Source: Bacillus bingmayongensis (GTDB lineage Bacteria > Bacillota > Bacilli > Bacillales > Bacillaceae_G). From it: a stretch of DNA of 64,000 nucleotides. The position numbers and the translations under genes were made by a program. Positions within the stretch are counted from its first letter, which is position 1; each line of letters begins with the position of its first letter. This document shows positions 43,251 through 52,510 of the stretch, one piece after another. Location of the stretch: NCBI RefSeq assembly GCF_000299035.1, contig NZ_JH921518.1, forward strand, positions 62,001 to 126,000, written 5' to 3'. The notes under the pieces were generated by a model. The model saw only the letters and a list, made by a program, of their open reading frames with translations, was not told where the DNA came from and ran no database searches.

Positions 43251-44204
43251 ATGAAGAAAAGGTTAATGGTATTTTCTTTTATACTTATTTTTACATTAAT
43301 TTTCGCTGGATGTACCGGCAAAAAAGACGGATTGGCAAAAAAAGATGGAAAACTCTCTGTGTATACAACCATTTTTCCACTTGCTGATTTCGCTAAAAAA
43401 ATCGGTGGTGAGTATGTAAATGTTGAAACAATTTATCCGCCTGGCGCTGACTCTCATACATATGAGCCAAGTCAAAAACAAACGGTACAAGTTGCAAAGG
43501 CAGATTTATTCGTATATAACGGTGCAGAATTAGAACCCTTTGCAGAAAAAATGGAAAAAACATTAAAAAAAGAGAATGTAAAAGTTGTTAATGCCTCTAA
43601 AGGTTTCGATCTTATCGCTTCATCAGAAGAAGAACACCATGAGCACGAGGAAGGTCATAAAGAGGAAGAACATCACCATCACGACAAAGACCCACACGTA
43701 TGGCTTGATCCTACACTTGCGATGAAGCAAGCTGAAAAAATTAAAGATGCACTCGTAGAATTGCAACCAGATCATAAAAAAGAATTCGAGAAAAACTTCG
43801 CTGCTCTGCAAACAAAGTTCACTGACTTAGATGATCATTTTAAATCTGTTATTTCAGATGCAAAAACGAAAGATATTTTAGTTTCTCACGCTGCATATGG
43901 ATACTGGGAAAAACGCTATGGCTTAAAACAAATACCAGTTGCTGGCATCTCTGCTTCTGATGAGCCGTCACAAAAAGAACTTGCTAACATTACAAAAACA
44001 GCAAAAGATCATGGTTTGAAATATATTCTATTTGAAACATTCTCTACTCCAAAAGTAGCAGAAGTTATTCAAAAAGAAACAGGAACAAAAATTTTACGGT
44101 TGAATCACCTGGCTACTATTTCTGAAGATGATGCGAAGAAAAATAAAGATTACTTTACATTAATGGAAGAGAACGTGAACGCTTTAAAAGAAGCTACAAG
44201 TTAA
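43251..44204 (+). CDS. znuA: Zinc ABC transporter substrate-binding lipoprotein (ZnuA/AdcA type)
   Basis: A 317-residue cluster A-I metal-binding lipoprotein. The lipobox FAGC lies near residue 21. A flexible His/Glu-rich loop (EEEHHEHEEGHKEEEHHHH) sits at about residues 124-143, a feature of zinc rather than manganese binders. Ligand-bearing segments PGADSHTYEP, DPHVWLDP and SHAAYGYW are present. No znuB or znuC adjoins, so it must work with a permease encoded elsewhere. Two Zur-like boxes upstream indicate induction on zinc starvation. ATG at 43251 follows AGAGGAG. Confidence 0.9.
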   Translation: MKKRLMVFSFILIFTLIFAGCTGKKDGLAKKDGKLSVYTTIFPLADFAKKIGGEYVNVETIYPPGADSHTYEPSQKQTVQVAKADLFVYNGAELEPFAEKMEKTLKKENVKVVNASKGFDLIASSEEEHHEHEEGHKEEEHHHHDKDPHVWLDPTLAMKQAEKIKDALVELQPDHKKEFEKNFAALQTKFTDLDDHFKSVISDAKTKDILVSHAAYGYWEKRYGLKQIPVAGISASDEPSQKELANITKTAKDHGLKYILFETFSTPKVAEVIQKETGTKILRLNHLATISEDDAKKNKDYFTLMEENVNALKEATS

Positions 44205-44222
44205 ATTTACATTTCCTATCAG

Positions 44223-44250
44223 ACAGCTGAATCCTATTCAGCTGTTTTTT
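44223..44250 (+). terminator. Terminator after znuA
   Basis: ACAGCTGAAT-CCT-ATTCAGCTGT followed by T6. Confidence 0.9.
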
Positions 44251-44338
44251 CCGTACGCTTCAACTTGACTTGCACAAAATAACAAGTAAAATTATCCATG
44301 TGTTAGCTTTATAACATTTCAGAAAGCGAGTTGGAACT

Positions 44339-44815
44339 ATGAATCTTCACATTTGTGAAGTAACAGCAAATAATTGGCGTTCAGTCGCTGCTCTAGACGT
44401 AGCAACGGAGCAGCAACAATTCATTGAAAGTAATACATTTTCTTTAGCGGAATCTCTATATGAAGAAAATGGAACGTCAGTAGGTTTATATGATGGAGAA
44501 ACACTTATTGGATACGCAATGTACGGTTGGTATTCAGCAAAAGATGATAGTGTATGGTTAGATCGTTTTATGATTGATTACCATTTTCAAGGAAACGGCT
44601 ACGCGAAACGTTTTCTCCACTTACTCATCCAGTATTTACAACAAAAATTTCAATGTAAAAAAATTTATTTAAGTCTTCATCCAGAAAACAAACCAGCAAT
44701 GAGACTATATGAGTCTTTCGGTTTTCACTTAACTGGTGATATTGACGATGAAGGACCCGTTGTTGGTGTTGTAATGGAATTACTTATAGATGAAAGAAAA
44801 AGCCTGCTAAATTAG
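44339..44815 (+). CDS. GNAT acetyltransferase, BltD/spermine-spermidine type
   Basis: A 158-residue GNAT enzyme. VGLYDGETLIGYAMYGWYS and VWLDRFMIDYHFQGNGYAKR closely parallel B. subtilis BltD, a polyamine acetyltransferase; IYLSLHPENKPAMRLYESFG is motif B. The polyamine substrate is inferred by resemblance. ATG at 44339 follows AAAGCGAG. It stands alone, ending in a terminator shared with the convergent CobW gene. Confidence 0.82.
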   Translation: MNLHICEVTANNWRSVAALDVATEQQQFIESNTFSLAESLYEENGTSVGLYDGETLIGYAMYGWYSAKDDSVWLDRFMIDYHFQGNGYAKRFLHLLIQYLQQKFQCKKIYLSLHPENKPAMRLYESFGFHLTGDIDDEGPVVGVVMELLIDERKSLLN

Positions 44816-44828
44816 CAGGCTTTTTTTA
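44800..44828. terminator. Bidirectional terminator
   Basis: AAGCCTGCT-AAATT-AGCAGGCTT with T7, overlapping the last codons of the GNAT gene. Confidence 0.85.
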
Positions 44829-45771
44829 CACATTCTTTAAAATGTTCTTGGAACCATTCTTTATTAATGTCTTTCCCGATAAAGACCACTTCACTCACGC
44901 GCTCTTCTCCCTCTTGCCACTCTCTATCGTAAGAAGCAGCAAATAGTGTATGAACACCTTGGAAAACAATACGGCGATCTACTCCATCAATTGATAGAAT
45001 TCCTTTATATCGATATAAATACTCTCCTAACTCTTGAACAACAGCTGACATCCACTCATTTAACTTCTGCAAATCTAATGGACGCTCTTCACGTAATACA
45101 AATGATTTTACACCTTCTAAATGATGATGCTCTTTATGCGGGTAAATCTCTAGTGTATCACGGGTTTTAAACGTTTGAATTTCTAATAAAGCAGGAATAT
45201 CTACTTCACAATTTGTCGTTGGAATTAATTTTGCCATCGGATTAATCCCTTGTAACTCAGTAAGAAGTTTTTCCTTTTCTGCTTCCTCAATTAAATCTAC
45301 TTTATTTACTAAAATCATATCAGCAAAGGCAATTTGTTCTTTCGCTTCTAGTCCTTTTTCAAAATGTTTATGTATATGATAGCTATCTACCACTGTCACA
45401 ACACCATTAATTTTGTATGCTGATTGAATAACTGGATCTAAAAAGAACGTTTGAATAATCGGCCCTGGGTTTGCAAGACCTGTCGTTTCAATCACTAAAC
45501 CATCAAAATCCATTTTCCCTTCTTCTTTTACATCCAGTAATTGTTTTAAAGCAACAAGTAGATCTTCTCGCACTGTACAGCATAAACAGCCATTTGTCAT
45601 TTCCATAATTTCTTCTTCGACATTCATAATTAACTGATTATCGATGCCAATTTGTCCTATTTCATTTACAATAACCGCTAATTTCTTTCCGTGTTCTTCT
45701 GATAAAATACGATTTAATAATGTTGTTTTCCCGGATCCAAGAAAACCAGTTAAAATTGTTACTGGAATCAT
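44812..45771 (-). CDS. CobW/COG0523 family GTPase, probable zinc metallochaperone
   Basis: A 319-residue G3E GTPase. The P-loop TGFLGSGKTTLLN is at the N-terminus, the metal-binding GCLCC (CxCC) at about residue 64, ETTGLANP and the NKVDL guanine motif follow, and a CobW C-terminal domain ends the protein. A His cluster PHKEHHHLEG lies between domains. ATG at 45771 is 9 nt after AAGGAG; the ATG at 45780 touches that site. Proximity to the Zur-regulated znuA-like gene suggests a role in zinc allocation, though I see no clear Zur box on this gene. Confidence 0.85.
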   Translation of the reverse strand: MIPVTILTGFLGSGKTTLLNRILSEEHGKKLAVIVNEIGQIGIDNQLIMNVEEEIMEMTNGCLCCTVREDLLVALKQLLDVKEEGKMDFDGLVIETTGLANPGPIIQTFFLDPVIQSAYKINGVVTVVDSYHIHKHFEKGLEAKEQIAFADMILVNKVDLIEEAEKEKLLTELQGINPMAKLIPTTNCEVDIPALLEIQTFKTRDTLEIYPHKEHHHLEGVKSFVLREERPLDLQKLNEWMSAVVQELGEYLYRYKGILSIDGVDRRIVFQGVHTLFAASYDREWQEGEERVSEVVFIGKDINKEWFQEHFKECVKKAC

Positions 45772-45837
45772 TTCGTACATCTCCTTATAGCTATATCTTC
45801 GTACATTATACCATACAGATAAAGTGAAACTTCCATA

Positions 45838-45974
45838 AGTGGAATTTCTTCAGCCCCACTGATAGTTAATTGAACGAATCGAGCTTTTAGGGACAGTTAT
45901 CCCTCACCTATCTTCCTCGTCTTTCTCTTACCCTTGAGGCGGGGGCTTACTACCCGCAAATAGCGGGATAAAAT
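45838..45974. repeat. bcr-like dispersed repeat
   Basis: About 137 bp of higher GC content with no open frame, in the 317-bp gap 45772-46088. Its right end (45953-45973, reverse complement) matches 34021-34041 at 20 of 21 positions. It also contains CAGCCCCACTGATAGTTAA and GGACAGTTATCCCTCACC, phrases I associate with B. cereus group intergenic repeats. The remaining gap, 45975-46088, should carry the promoter of the downstream gene. Confidence 0.6.
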
Positions 45975-46088
45975 CGTTTTTACAACAAAGATATATTCAT
46001 TGTAAGTACAGTCTAATAACTATATAATAGTACCGAATAAGAAAGCCTTTTCAAAAATATCATCATTCATCAAGGGGGTCTACTCAAA

Positions 46089-46991
46089 ATGGAACGAATT
46101 CAAATGGCTAATAACCTTGAATTTTCTCGCATCATTCAAGGATTTTGGCGTTTAGCAGATTGGAATATGTCAAAACAAGAATTACTTTCTTTTGTCGAAT
46201 CTTGTATGGATATGGGAATTACAACTTTTGATCACGCCGATATTTACGGAGGATATACGTGTGAATCATTATTTGGGGAAGCATTACAATTACAGCGTTC
46301 TTTACGTGAAAATATGCAAATTGTCACAAAATGTGGAATCGCTCCCCCATCACCAAAATTTCCAGAGCGTTATATTGCTCATTATAATACTAGCGCTGAA
46401 CATATCATGAAAAGTGTGGAGCAATCACTGCAAAACTTACATACTGATTATATTGATTTGTTACTCATTCATCGACCTGACCCATTTATGGACCCAAATG
46501 AAGTGGCAGAAGCTTTCACACGTTTAAAGAAAGATGGAAAAGTACGTCATTTTGGTGTATCGAACTTTTTACCATCTCAGTTCAACATGCTCAGTTCTTA
46601 TTTAGATTTCCCTCTTATTACAAATCAAATTGAGGTATCAGCAATGCAGCTTGAGCATTTTGAAAAAGGTACAATTGACCTATGCCAAGAAAAAAGAATT
46701 AGTCCTATGATTTGGTCTCCTCTTGCTGGTGGAAAAATCTTTACAGGACAAAATGAACGTGCTGTACGCTTACGCGAAACTTTACAAAAGATTGCGAATG
46801 AACTAAATGTTGATGGCATCGATATTGTCATGTATACATGGCTACTTGCTCATCCAGCAAAAATGATGCCAATCGTTGGCTCTGGTAAACTCGATCGCGT
46901 GAAGGCAGCTATTGCTGCAACAAAACTTACATTAGATCGTCAGCAATGGTTTACCATCTTTGAAAGTTCTAATGGACATCCCGTTCCATAA
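46089..46991 (+). CDS. Aldo/keto reductase (YdhF-like)
   Basis: A 300-residue TIM-barrel reductase. Catalytic Asp and Tyr lie in FDHADIYGGYTCESLFGEAL (AKR signature near residue 48), Lys in IVTKCGI, and His in LLLIHRPDPFMDP. It reduces aldehydes or ketones with NADPH; E. coli YdhF is the nearest relative by sequence pattern. ATG at 46089 follows AAGGGGGT. Monocistronic. Confidence 0.9.
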   Translation: MERIQMANNLEFSRIIQGFWRLADWNMSKQELLSFVESCMDMGITTFDHADIYGGYTCESLFGEALQLQRSLRENMQIVTKCGIAPPSPKFPERYIAHYNTSAEHIMKSVEQSLQNLHTDYIDLLLIHRPDPFMDPNEVAEAFTRLKKDGKVRHFGVSNFLPSQFNMLSSYLDFPLITNQIEVSAMQLEHFEKGTIDLCQEKRISPMIWSPLAGGKIFTGQNERAVRLRETLQKIANELNVDGIDIVMYTWLLAHPAKMMPIVGSGKLDRVKAAIAATKLTLDRQQWFTIFESSNGHPVP

Positions 46992-47004
46992 TTTTCTAAC
47001 AATC

Positions 47005-47042
47005 AAAAAAAGAAGAGCTAATACATTACAGCTCTTCTTTTT
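47005..47042. terminator. Terminator between the reductase and GNAT genes
   Basis: AAAAAAGAAGAGCT...AGCTCTTCTTTTT, convergent genes on both sides. Confidence 0.8.
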
Positions 47043-47610
47043 CATACCTGTTTCTTGTCATCGCAAACACACACGTATCCCTTAATCCGTTACCATCTAC
47101 TGCTACACCACTACTTTCTAAAATCCCTTCTAAGTTGAAGCCCAACCTCTCAGGTATCGCTCTACTTTTTATATTTCGTGAATCACAGCGAATTTCTATC
47201 CTGTTTGCCTTTAACTCAGTAAAAGCATAATCCATAATCCCTTTCGCCGCTTCTGTCATATAACCTTTTCCACCAAAGCGCGAATCTATCCAATATCCAA
47301 TTTCAAATCTCGGTATCTCCCAATCAATACGATGCAATCCAGCAGAAGCTACAAATTCGCCGGTTTCTTTTAAAAATACTAGTAATCTCAAATCTTCACG
47401 TTGTAAAAATTGAATATGTGACCTTCTTATACTCGCTTCTACTTCTTCTTCCGTTTGCTCTTTTTGGGCAAAAATCATCCAAGGTTTTAATTCTTCTATT
47501 GATGCTCGAATCGCTTCATATACAGCTTTTCCATCCCCTGGTTTCGGCATGCGAATAAGAAGTCTATCAGTGTAAAACTCAGAAGGAAAATCAAGTAATA
47601 ATGGATTCAT
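47026..47610 (-). CDS. GNAT acetyltransferase, RimJ/RimL-like
   Basis: A 194-residue GNAT protein of the ribosomal-protein-serine acetyltransferase group: FYTDRLLIRMPKPGDG at the start, FEIGYWIDSRFGGKGYMTEA (acetyl-CoA loop) around residue 108, and ANRIEIRCDSRNIKSRAIPE. The substrate is unknown. ATG at 47610 follows AGGGAG; a slightly longer frame exists to 47619. Confidence 0.85.
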   Translation of the reverse strand: MNPLLLDFPSEFYTDRLLIRMPKPGDGKAVYEAIRASIEELKPWMIFAQKEQTEEEVEASIRRSHIQFLQREDLRLLVFLKETGEFVASAGLHRIDWEIPRFEIGYWIDSRFGGKGYMTEAAKGIMDYAFTELKANRIEIRCDSRNIKSRAIPERLGFNLEGILESSGVAVDGNGLRDTCVFAMTRNRYEKEEL

Positions 47611-47755
47611 TACAAACACTCCCTATTTTCTTTTATATATAATAATATTTAATTCAAACTACACAGTAAATAGTTTTTTCTGAATTTAAATTATTTTCAA
47701 ATCTAATTACATATACCTCTCCTAATTCATAGGCATCATAATCTTTTCCTACTAC

Positions 47756-49231
47756 TCATACAATCAATTGGTTCACTTCTACCGCTGTACGTATTCCAGA
47801 CTCAATTGCTCCTTGTATCCATCCATGATAAAGCGTCGTATGATCTCCAGCAAAATATATTTTCCCCTCAGGTTTTACAATAGCTGGTTGCAGCTCTGTT
47901 TCTTGACCTGCTTGAAAAATTGCAAACCCTCCTAATGCATACGGGTCCAATGTCCAACTTTTTGATATACCTGCCATAAATTCATCATACACTTGCCCAC
48001 CTAATATCGTTGCTAAGTTTTGTAATGTATAATAAATACGATCCCCTTTTGATAATCCATCCCATAATAATGCATCGTATGACCATGTATAGCTCCCAAG
48101 CATCATAGCTGGTCCCTTAGTCCCAATACCATGACTTGGATAATATGCATAACGGATTGGTAAATCCGTTATGATCCTTCCACCTAATTGCCCTTGCTCT
48201 TCCCAAAAGCGACTTTTAAACTGAATCCCTATTTTAGTAGCCGCCATATAATGTAATTCACGGATCGCTCTCCACTTTTCATGTGATACAGAATCAAAAG
48301 GATCAATTTCAACAAAGCGCATTGTGGAAAATGGAATTGTAATAATAACTAAATCACCTGTTATGCTGCTATATTCAAAAGTCTCTTCATGTCTGCAATA
48401 TGCTGTCACACCTTTATCATGTTGATAAAGCTTCATTAATTTTTGATTATAAATAATATCTCCCTCTAACTGAGGTAAAAAAGATTTAGGTAATTTATCA
48501 TTGCCGCCACTAATTTCGCAAAAACCACTTTCCTGCTGCAGTATATATATAAAGCGTAATGTTTCAACAAATGACCTTTCTAAAAATCCTTCTAAATCTA
48601 AAAGCACACCAATCATCTCAATCGTTACTGGCGAAAAATACGTATTATATTGATAAGGGTGATACTTTAAAAACTGTGCTGTTGAATACTTTCCAAAGTC
48701 TTTTTCAACAATCCCCCAGTTTTTATCTGGATTTCTTTTAATAAAATCAATAATTGGCTGCACTGCTAACAATAATAACTCTTCAGAAGTCTTTCCCACT
48801 TCATTCACTGCAACTGGATACCTTAAAATACTTGGATTTTTCTCATATTGTTGCAGCGTTGTTTTTCTGCCATTTACATAAATAATATCCGTTTCATTCC
48901 GATTAATAAAAGGAGTCACTTGTAAATCAAACTTTCTTATATAGGCCATCGTTAATGTATGTATATAAGGAATACGCATTGCTCCTACATCTAAATATAA
49001 TCCAGTGTCTTTCATTCTAACAGTCTCAATTCGGCCCCCTACACGATTATTTGCTTCTAAAATTTTCACATGATGTCCTGCACTCTTAAGTAACGATGCT
49101 GATACTAGGCCAGCCATTCCAGCACCAATTATAATAATTTGTTTTGGCGCTACTGTTTTTGGTAATCCCTTATCAATAATTCCCATCATTTCATCCGTTG
49201 TGACATGGGATTGTGTATGCACTCGCATCAT
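47756..49231 (-). CDS. Flavin amine oxidase, L-amino-acid-oxidase-like
   Basis: A 491-residue FAD enzyme. The dinucleotide motif IIIIGAGMAGLVSASLL lies near residue 33, RVGGRIET near 64, and the C-terminal FAD motif KIYFAGDHTTLYHGWIQGAI near 455. This pattern matches monoamine/L-amino acid oxidases with a tryptophan-2-monooxygenase-like fold. It would oxidise an amino acid or amine, releasing H2O2 and ammonia. No signal peptide is seen. ATG at 49231 (or 49228) follows AAGGGGTGG. It is divergent from the small gene at 49413. Confidence 0.88.
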   Translation of the reverse strand: MMRVHTQSHVTTDEMMGIIDKGLPKTVAPKQIIIIGAGMAGLVSASLLKSAGHHVKILEANNRVGGRIETVRMKDTGLYLDVGAMRIPYIHTLTMAYIRKFDLQVTPFINRNETDIIYVNGRKTTLQQYEKNPSILRYPVAVNEVGKTSEELLLLAVQPIIDFIKRNPDKNWGIVEKDFGKYSTAQFLKYHPYQYNTYFSPVTIEMIGVLLDLEGFLERSFVETLRFIYILQQESGFCEISGGNDKLPKSFLPQLEGDIIYNQKLMKLYQHDKGVTAYCRHEETFEYSSITGDLVIITIPFSTMRFVEIDPFDSVSHEKWRAIRELHYMAATKIGIQFKSRFWEEQGQLGGRIITDLPIRYAYYPSHGIGTKGPAMMLGSYTWSYDALLWDGLSKGDRIYYTLQNLATILGGQVYDEFMAGISKSWTLDPYALGGFAIFQAGQETELQPAIVKPEGKIYFAGDHTTLYHGWIQGAIESGIRTAVEVNQLIV

Positions 49232-49412
49232 TCCACCCCTTACTTTTGAAATACAAAACAGTGATTCTCTGAATTGTATTCACGAGTATAGTAGAACAAC
49301 ACATTACATTTCTGAATATTCACTAATAATTCACAGAGATTTGCTCTCATCTCATATTCCTTATCATATAATAAAGATATAGATAGGAAATGTAAGGAAA
49401 GGATTGATAAAA

Positions 49413-49604
49413 ATGAAACGTACTTACGACTATCCTGAAACAAAAAAACATTTAGAATTGAAAAAACAACTATTATGTAAAAAATTATTAGATGTAAATT
49501 TAACTGAAGAGGATCGAAATCAAATTAAGATGGAGATCGATAACTACGAATATATTCTAACTTTAGTGGAAATGAATCATTATGAACGAGGAATTTCTCA
49601 TTAA
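49413..49604 (+). CDS. Small helical protein (DUF3896-like)
   Basis: A 63-residue, almost entirely helical, charged protein: KKHLELKKQLLCKKLLDVNL and EEDRNQIKMEIDNYEYILTL, ending MNHYERGISH. The pattern resembles the small Bacillus DUF3896 family as I remember it. ATG at 49413 is 9 nt after AAAGGA; TTG at 49404 is too close. Function unknown. Confidence 0.7.
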   Translation: MKRTYDYPETKKHLELKKQLLCKKLLDVNLTEEDRNQIKMEIDNYEYILTLVEMNHYERGISH

Positions 49605-49631
49605 AAGCGGGTGTGAAAGCATTCGCTTTTT
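49603..49631 (+). terminator. Terminator after the DUF3896-like gene
   Basis: AAAAGCG...CGCTTTTT short stem, overlapping the stop codon. Confidence 0.6.
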
Positions 49632-49709
49632 CCTTTGAGCATTTCTTTACGCATTTTTCGTAAGTAAATATATAATAGAATGTACATTAAGGATAGAGAG
49701 GTATATTCT

Positions 49710-50711
49710 ATGATTCAATTAAGCGTATTAGATCAATCCCCCATTTCCGATGGTAGTACAGTAACTGAGGCTTTTTCCAATACTGTAACACTTGCTCAAG
49801 AAGTAGAAAAGCTAGGTTTCACTCGTTTTTGGGTATCTGAACATCATAATTCTGTCAGTTTAGCTGGTTCAAGCCCGGAAGTGCTCATCTCTCATATTGC
49901 AGCAAAAACAAATCGCATCCGTGTTGGTTCTGGTGGCGTTATGCTTCCTCACTATAGCTCATACAAAGTAGCTGAGAATTTCCGTGTATTAGAAGCACTT
50001 TATCCAAATCGAATCGATCTTGGGGTAGGCAGAGCACCTGGTGGTATGCCCATCGCAACTCGAGCGTTACAAGAAGGAAAACTTGTTTCACTCGATCAAT
50101 ATCCTGAACAAATTCAAGATGTGGCAATGTACTTATATGACAAAGTACCTGAAAATCATCAATATGCTAACTTAAAGGCCTCACCTGTCATTCCTACTGC
50201 ACCTGAAATATGGATGCTTGGATCAAGTGGGGAAAGTGCCATGATTGCAGCAAAACAAGGGACAGCCTTCGCTTTCGCTCAGTTTATTAACGGTTATGGT
50301 GGCCCTGAAGTGATGCAGGCTTATCAAGAACAATTCCAGCCATCTTTCTTAGGAGACAAACCAAAATCAATTGTTTCCATTTTTGTTATTTGCGGAGAAA
50401 CAAATGAAGAAGCTGAGAAAATCGCATCTAGTTTAGATTTATCCATTCTATTATTAGAACAAGGAAAACGCACAACTGGTACTCCTTCCATTGAAACAGC
50501 ACAAAATTATGCTTATAGCACCCATGATCGATTCCGAATTAAAGAAAATCGTCAACGTATGATTGTAGGTGATCAAAGATACGTCAAAGAACAAATCTTA
50601 AACTTGAGTAAGGCTTACAATACTGAGGAATTTATGATTGTAACCATCACTCATCAATTTGAGGATAAATTAAAGTCATATCGTTTGTTGGCAGAAGCTT
50701 TTGACTTATAA
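49710..50711 (+). CDS. LLM-class flavin-dependent oxidoreductase (luciferase-like)
   Basis: A 333-residue bacterial-luciferase-like monooxygenase. LSVLDQSPISDGSTVTEAF at the N-terminus, FWVSEHHNSVSLAGSSPEVL, RIRVGSGGVMLPHYSSYKVA and RIDLGVGRAPGG are hallmark group-1 LLM segments. Substrate unknown. ATG at 49710 follows GAGAGGT; a longer frame from 49680 contains the ribosome site and is rejected. Ends in a strong terminator. Confidence 0.9.
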   Translation: MIQLSVLDQSPISDGSTVTEAFSNTVTLAQEVEKLGFTRFWVSEHHNSVSLAGSSPEVLISHIAAKTNRIRVGSGGVMLPHYSSYKVAENFRVLEALYPNRIDLGVGRAPGGMPIATRALQEGKLVSLDQYPEQIQDVAMYLYDKVPENHQYANLKASPVIPTAPEIWMLGSSGESAMIAAKQGTAFAFAQFINGYGGPEVMQAYQEQFQPSFLGDKPKSIVSIFVICGETNEEAEKIASSLDLSILLLEQGKRTTGTPSIETAQNYAYSTHDRFRIKENRQRMIVGDQRYVKEQILNLSKAYNTEEFMIVTITHQFEDKLKSYRLLAEAFDL

Positions 50712-50714
50712 TAC

Positions 50715-50756
50715 AAAAAAAGGAGTGCATCATTCTATGTAATGCACTCCTTTTTT
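50715..50756. terminator. Terminator
   Basis: AAAAAAGGAGTGCAT...ATGCACTCCTTTTTT, between convergent genes. Confidence 0.9.
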
Positions 50757-50768
50757 ATCCTATCTTTT

Positions 50769-51719
50769 TTATAAATCTGTACCTGCAATATATCCAACTA
50801 CTTGCTGTAATATTTCTTCAAAGCTCTCAGGGTAATCATGGTTTAAGTTAGATATAACTTTATACTCATGATTTATATTTTTCGTTTCCAATAGCTTCAC
50901 AAATTTCTGTGTACATTCAAAACAATCTTCATCCTGATCTCCACAAACAATATATCCCTTAATACCTTTATCTTTCAATTGATTCAGCAAGTCTTCCCAC
51001 TCTTCAATCTCAGGAATCCATGGTGCCACAAAAACAAAGCCTGTTACAATAATGTGTTCCTTTAAGATTGCATGTAATGCAACTCTTGCTCCAGCGGAGA
51101 ACCCCCCGATAATTACATGCTCTACTTCACCACGATTCCTAGCTACAATACTTCCATAGTGTTCCTTTAACTCACGCGATCCCTTTTCTATATCATCCCA
51201 TACATATCCTTCTGAAAATTGAATTTGAGAAGATTGCGGTAATGCTAACAAATAACCTTGCGACACAACCGATTGCCAATATGGTTCTGTTATTTTTATA
51301 TTTTCTTGATCCCCATGCAATGCAATGAGTAAATTGTTATCAATACCGTTATTTCCTTGTATAATTTTCAAATCAGCTTGTTCAGATTTCTTTGCTACTT
51401 CTTCCCTTTCTTTACATAGCTGAATCATCTGGTGAAATTCTTTATATCTATGAAGGGCTTTCAAATCGTCGTCTGTAATTAGGTACTCATAGCTATACCA
51501 AAATTTATTTTCTACAATCGCTTCTTTCATTATATGTAAAGCTTCTTTCTCAAGTCCAGACGCGCTTGCTAATGCATATCTAAAATTATATATTTGAGCT
51601 TTATTACCAGTTACCTTATCAGCATTTTTTGTGATATATCGATACGCTTCTAAACTCCCTTTCTTTGTATAACATGCTAGTGTTTCATTTAATAAACTTG
51701 TATACGTAATGTTACTCAC
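50769..51719 (-). CDS. Alpha/beta hydrolase with N-terminal helical (TPR-like) region
   Basis: A 316-residue protein. Residues 1-115 are helical and repeat-like (ASASGLEKEALHIMKEAI). Residues 120-316 form an alpha/beta hydrolase with nucleophile Ser208 in GGFSAGARVALH, an acid at Asp261 or Asp263 (GDQDEDC) and His294 in NLNHDYP. Probably an esterase or peptidase-like enzyme; substrate unknown. GTG at 51719 follows GGGAGGA. A tiny ORF lies about 90 bp upstream on the same strand. Confidence 0.8.
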   Translation of the reverse strand: MSNITYTSLLNETLACYTKKGSLEAYRYITKNADKVTGNKAQIYNFRYALASASGLEKEALHIMKEAIVENKFWYSYEYLITDDDLKALHRYKEFHQMIQLCKEREEVAKKSEQADLKIIQGNNGIDNNLLIALHGDQENIKITEPYWQSVVSQGYLLALPQSSQIQFSEGYVWDDIEKGSRELKEHYGSIVARNRGEVEHVIIGGFSAGARVALHAILKEHIIVTGFVFVAPWIPEIEEWEDLLNQLKDKGIKGYIVCGDQDEDCFECTQKFVKLLETKNINHEYKVISNLNHDYPESFEEILQQVVGYIAGTDL

Positions 51720-51810
51720 ATAAATTCCTCCCGTAACCTTTTTAGGGATATATACTTCTCTAACACATTTTCAGTTATCCTAAGGTTCCGGTAAATACTA
51801 TACTGTCAAA

Positions 51811-51870
51811 TTAACAGTAACTACCTCTATTCTTAGGATAATGTTCATTAATTGACTTATAATTTTTCAT
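51811..51870 (-). CDS. Candidate tiny ORF (19 codons)
   Basis: ATG at 51870 follows GAGGAGCGATGTATT and encodes MKNYKSINEHYPKNRGSYC. The initiation region GGAGCGATGTATTATG is almost the same as that of the tiny ORF at 56423-56488 (GGAGTGATGTATTATG). It lies 91 bp upstream of the hydrolase gene. Its reality rests on the ribosome site and this shared context only. Confidence 0.4.
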   Translation of the reverse strand: MKNYKSINEHYPKNRGSYC

Positions 51871-51966
51871 AATACATCGCTCCTCTCAATCTCTTATATA
51901 TTAAATAAAACACCAATAGACAGAAAAATCAATCTATTATTCTAGACTCAAATTTCTTTTCGTAAC

Positions 51967-51998
51967 AAAAAACAACAATTATATAATTGTTGTTTTTT
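51967..51998 (-). terminator. Terminator
   Basis: AAAAAACAACAATT-ATAT-AATTGTTGTTTTTT, directly after the stop at 52000. Confidence 0.85.
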
Positions 51999-51999
51999 G

Positions 52000-52455
52000 T
52001 TAAACAATATTTTTTTTACTTTTATCCGGCTGACTGGATACTAAATAATGCTTCTCTGAAATATATAAATTTCGCTTTAATATACGATCTAAATACGGTG
52101 CTAGTTTCATTCCACATATAAGACGATTCTCATCGTCTTCTACAATAGGAAACATTTCTTTTTCTGTAACGTATTGGTCTACTGCTCTTTGCACAAGATC
52201 AATCTCTTTTACGAGTTCTAAATTTTCTTCTGTATGTTCAAATACCTCCAGTGTTTCCTTCGTTATAATGAACGTATTTGTAGGAAATGCTGGTAAATAC
52301 GGTTTTAACAAATCATAATTCACTGTATAATCTTCATTGACTAATACTGTATAAACAATATTTGCATTTGTTTCCAGAAATTTAGCCATTGCTTGCTCTA
52401 ATTCGTCTTTCGTAATTGACCTCTCCTCTTTTCCACTTTTGAAAAAGCGAAACAT
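52000..52455 (-). CDS. Conserved hypothetical protein (DUF3939-like)
   Basis: A 151-residue soluble protein beginning MFRFFKSGKEERSITKDELE, with alternating charged and hydrophobic stretches and no membrane helix or catalytic motif I can name. The label DUF3939 is a recollection. ATG at 52455 follows AAAGGAGGCGATGC. Its own terminator follows; no operon partner. Confidence 0.6.
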   Translation of the reverse strand: MFRFFKSGKEERSITKDELEQAMAKFLETNANIVYTVLVNEDYTVNYDLLKPYLPAFPTNTFIITKETLEVFEHTEENLELVKEIDLVQRAVDQYVTEKEMFPIVEDDENRLICGMKLAPYLDRILKRNLYISEKHYLVSSQPDKSKKNIV

Positions 52456-52510
52456 TGCATCGCCTCCTTTTTACTATATTATACCATAAAAAGAAAGCTG
52501 AAAAATCATA

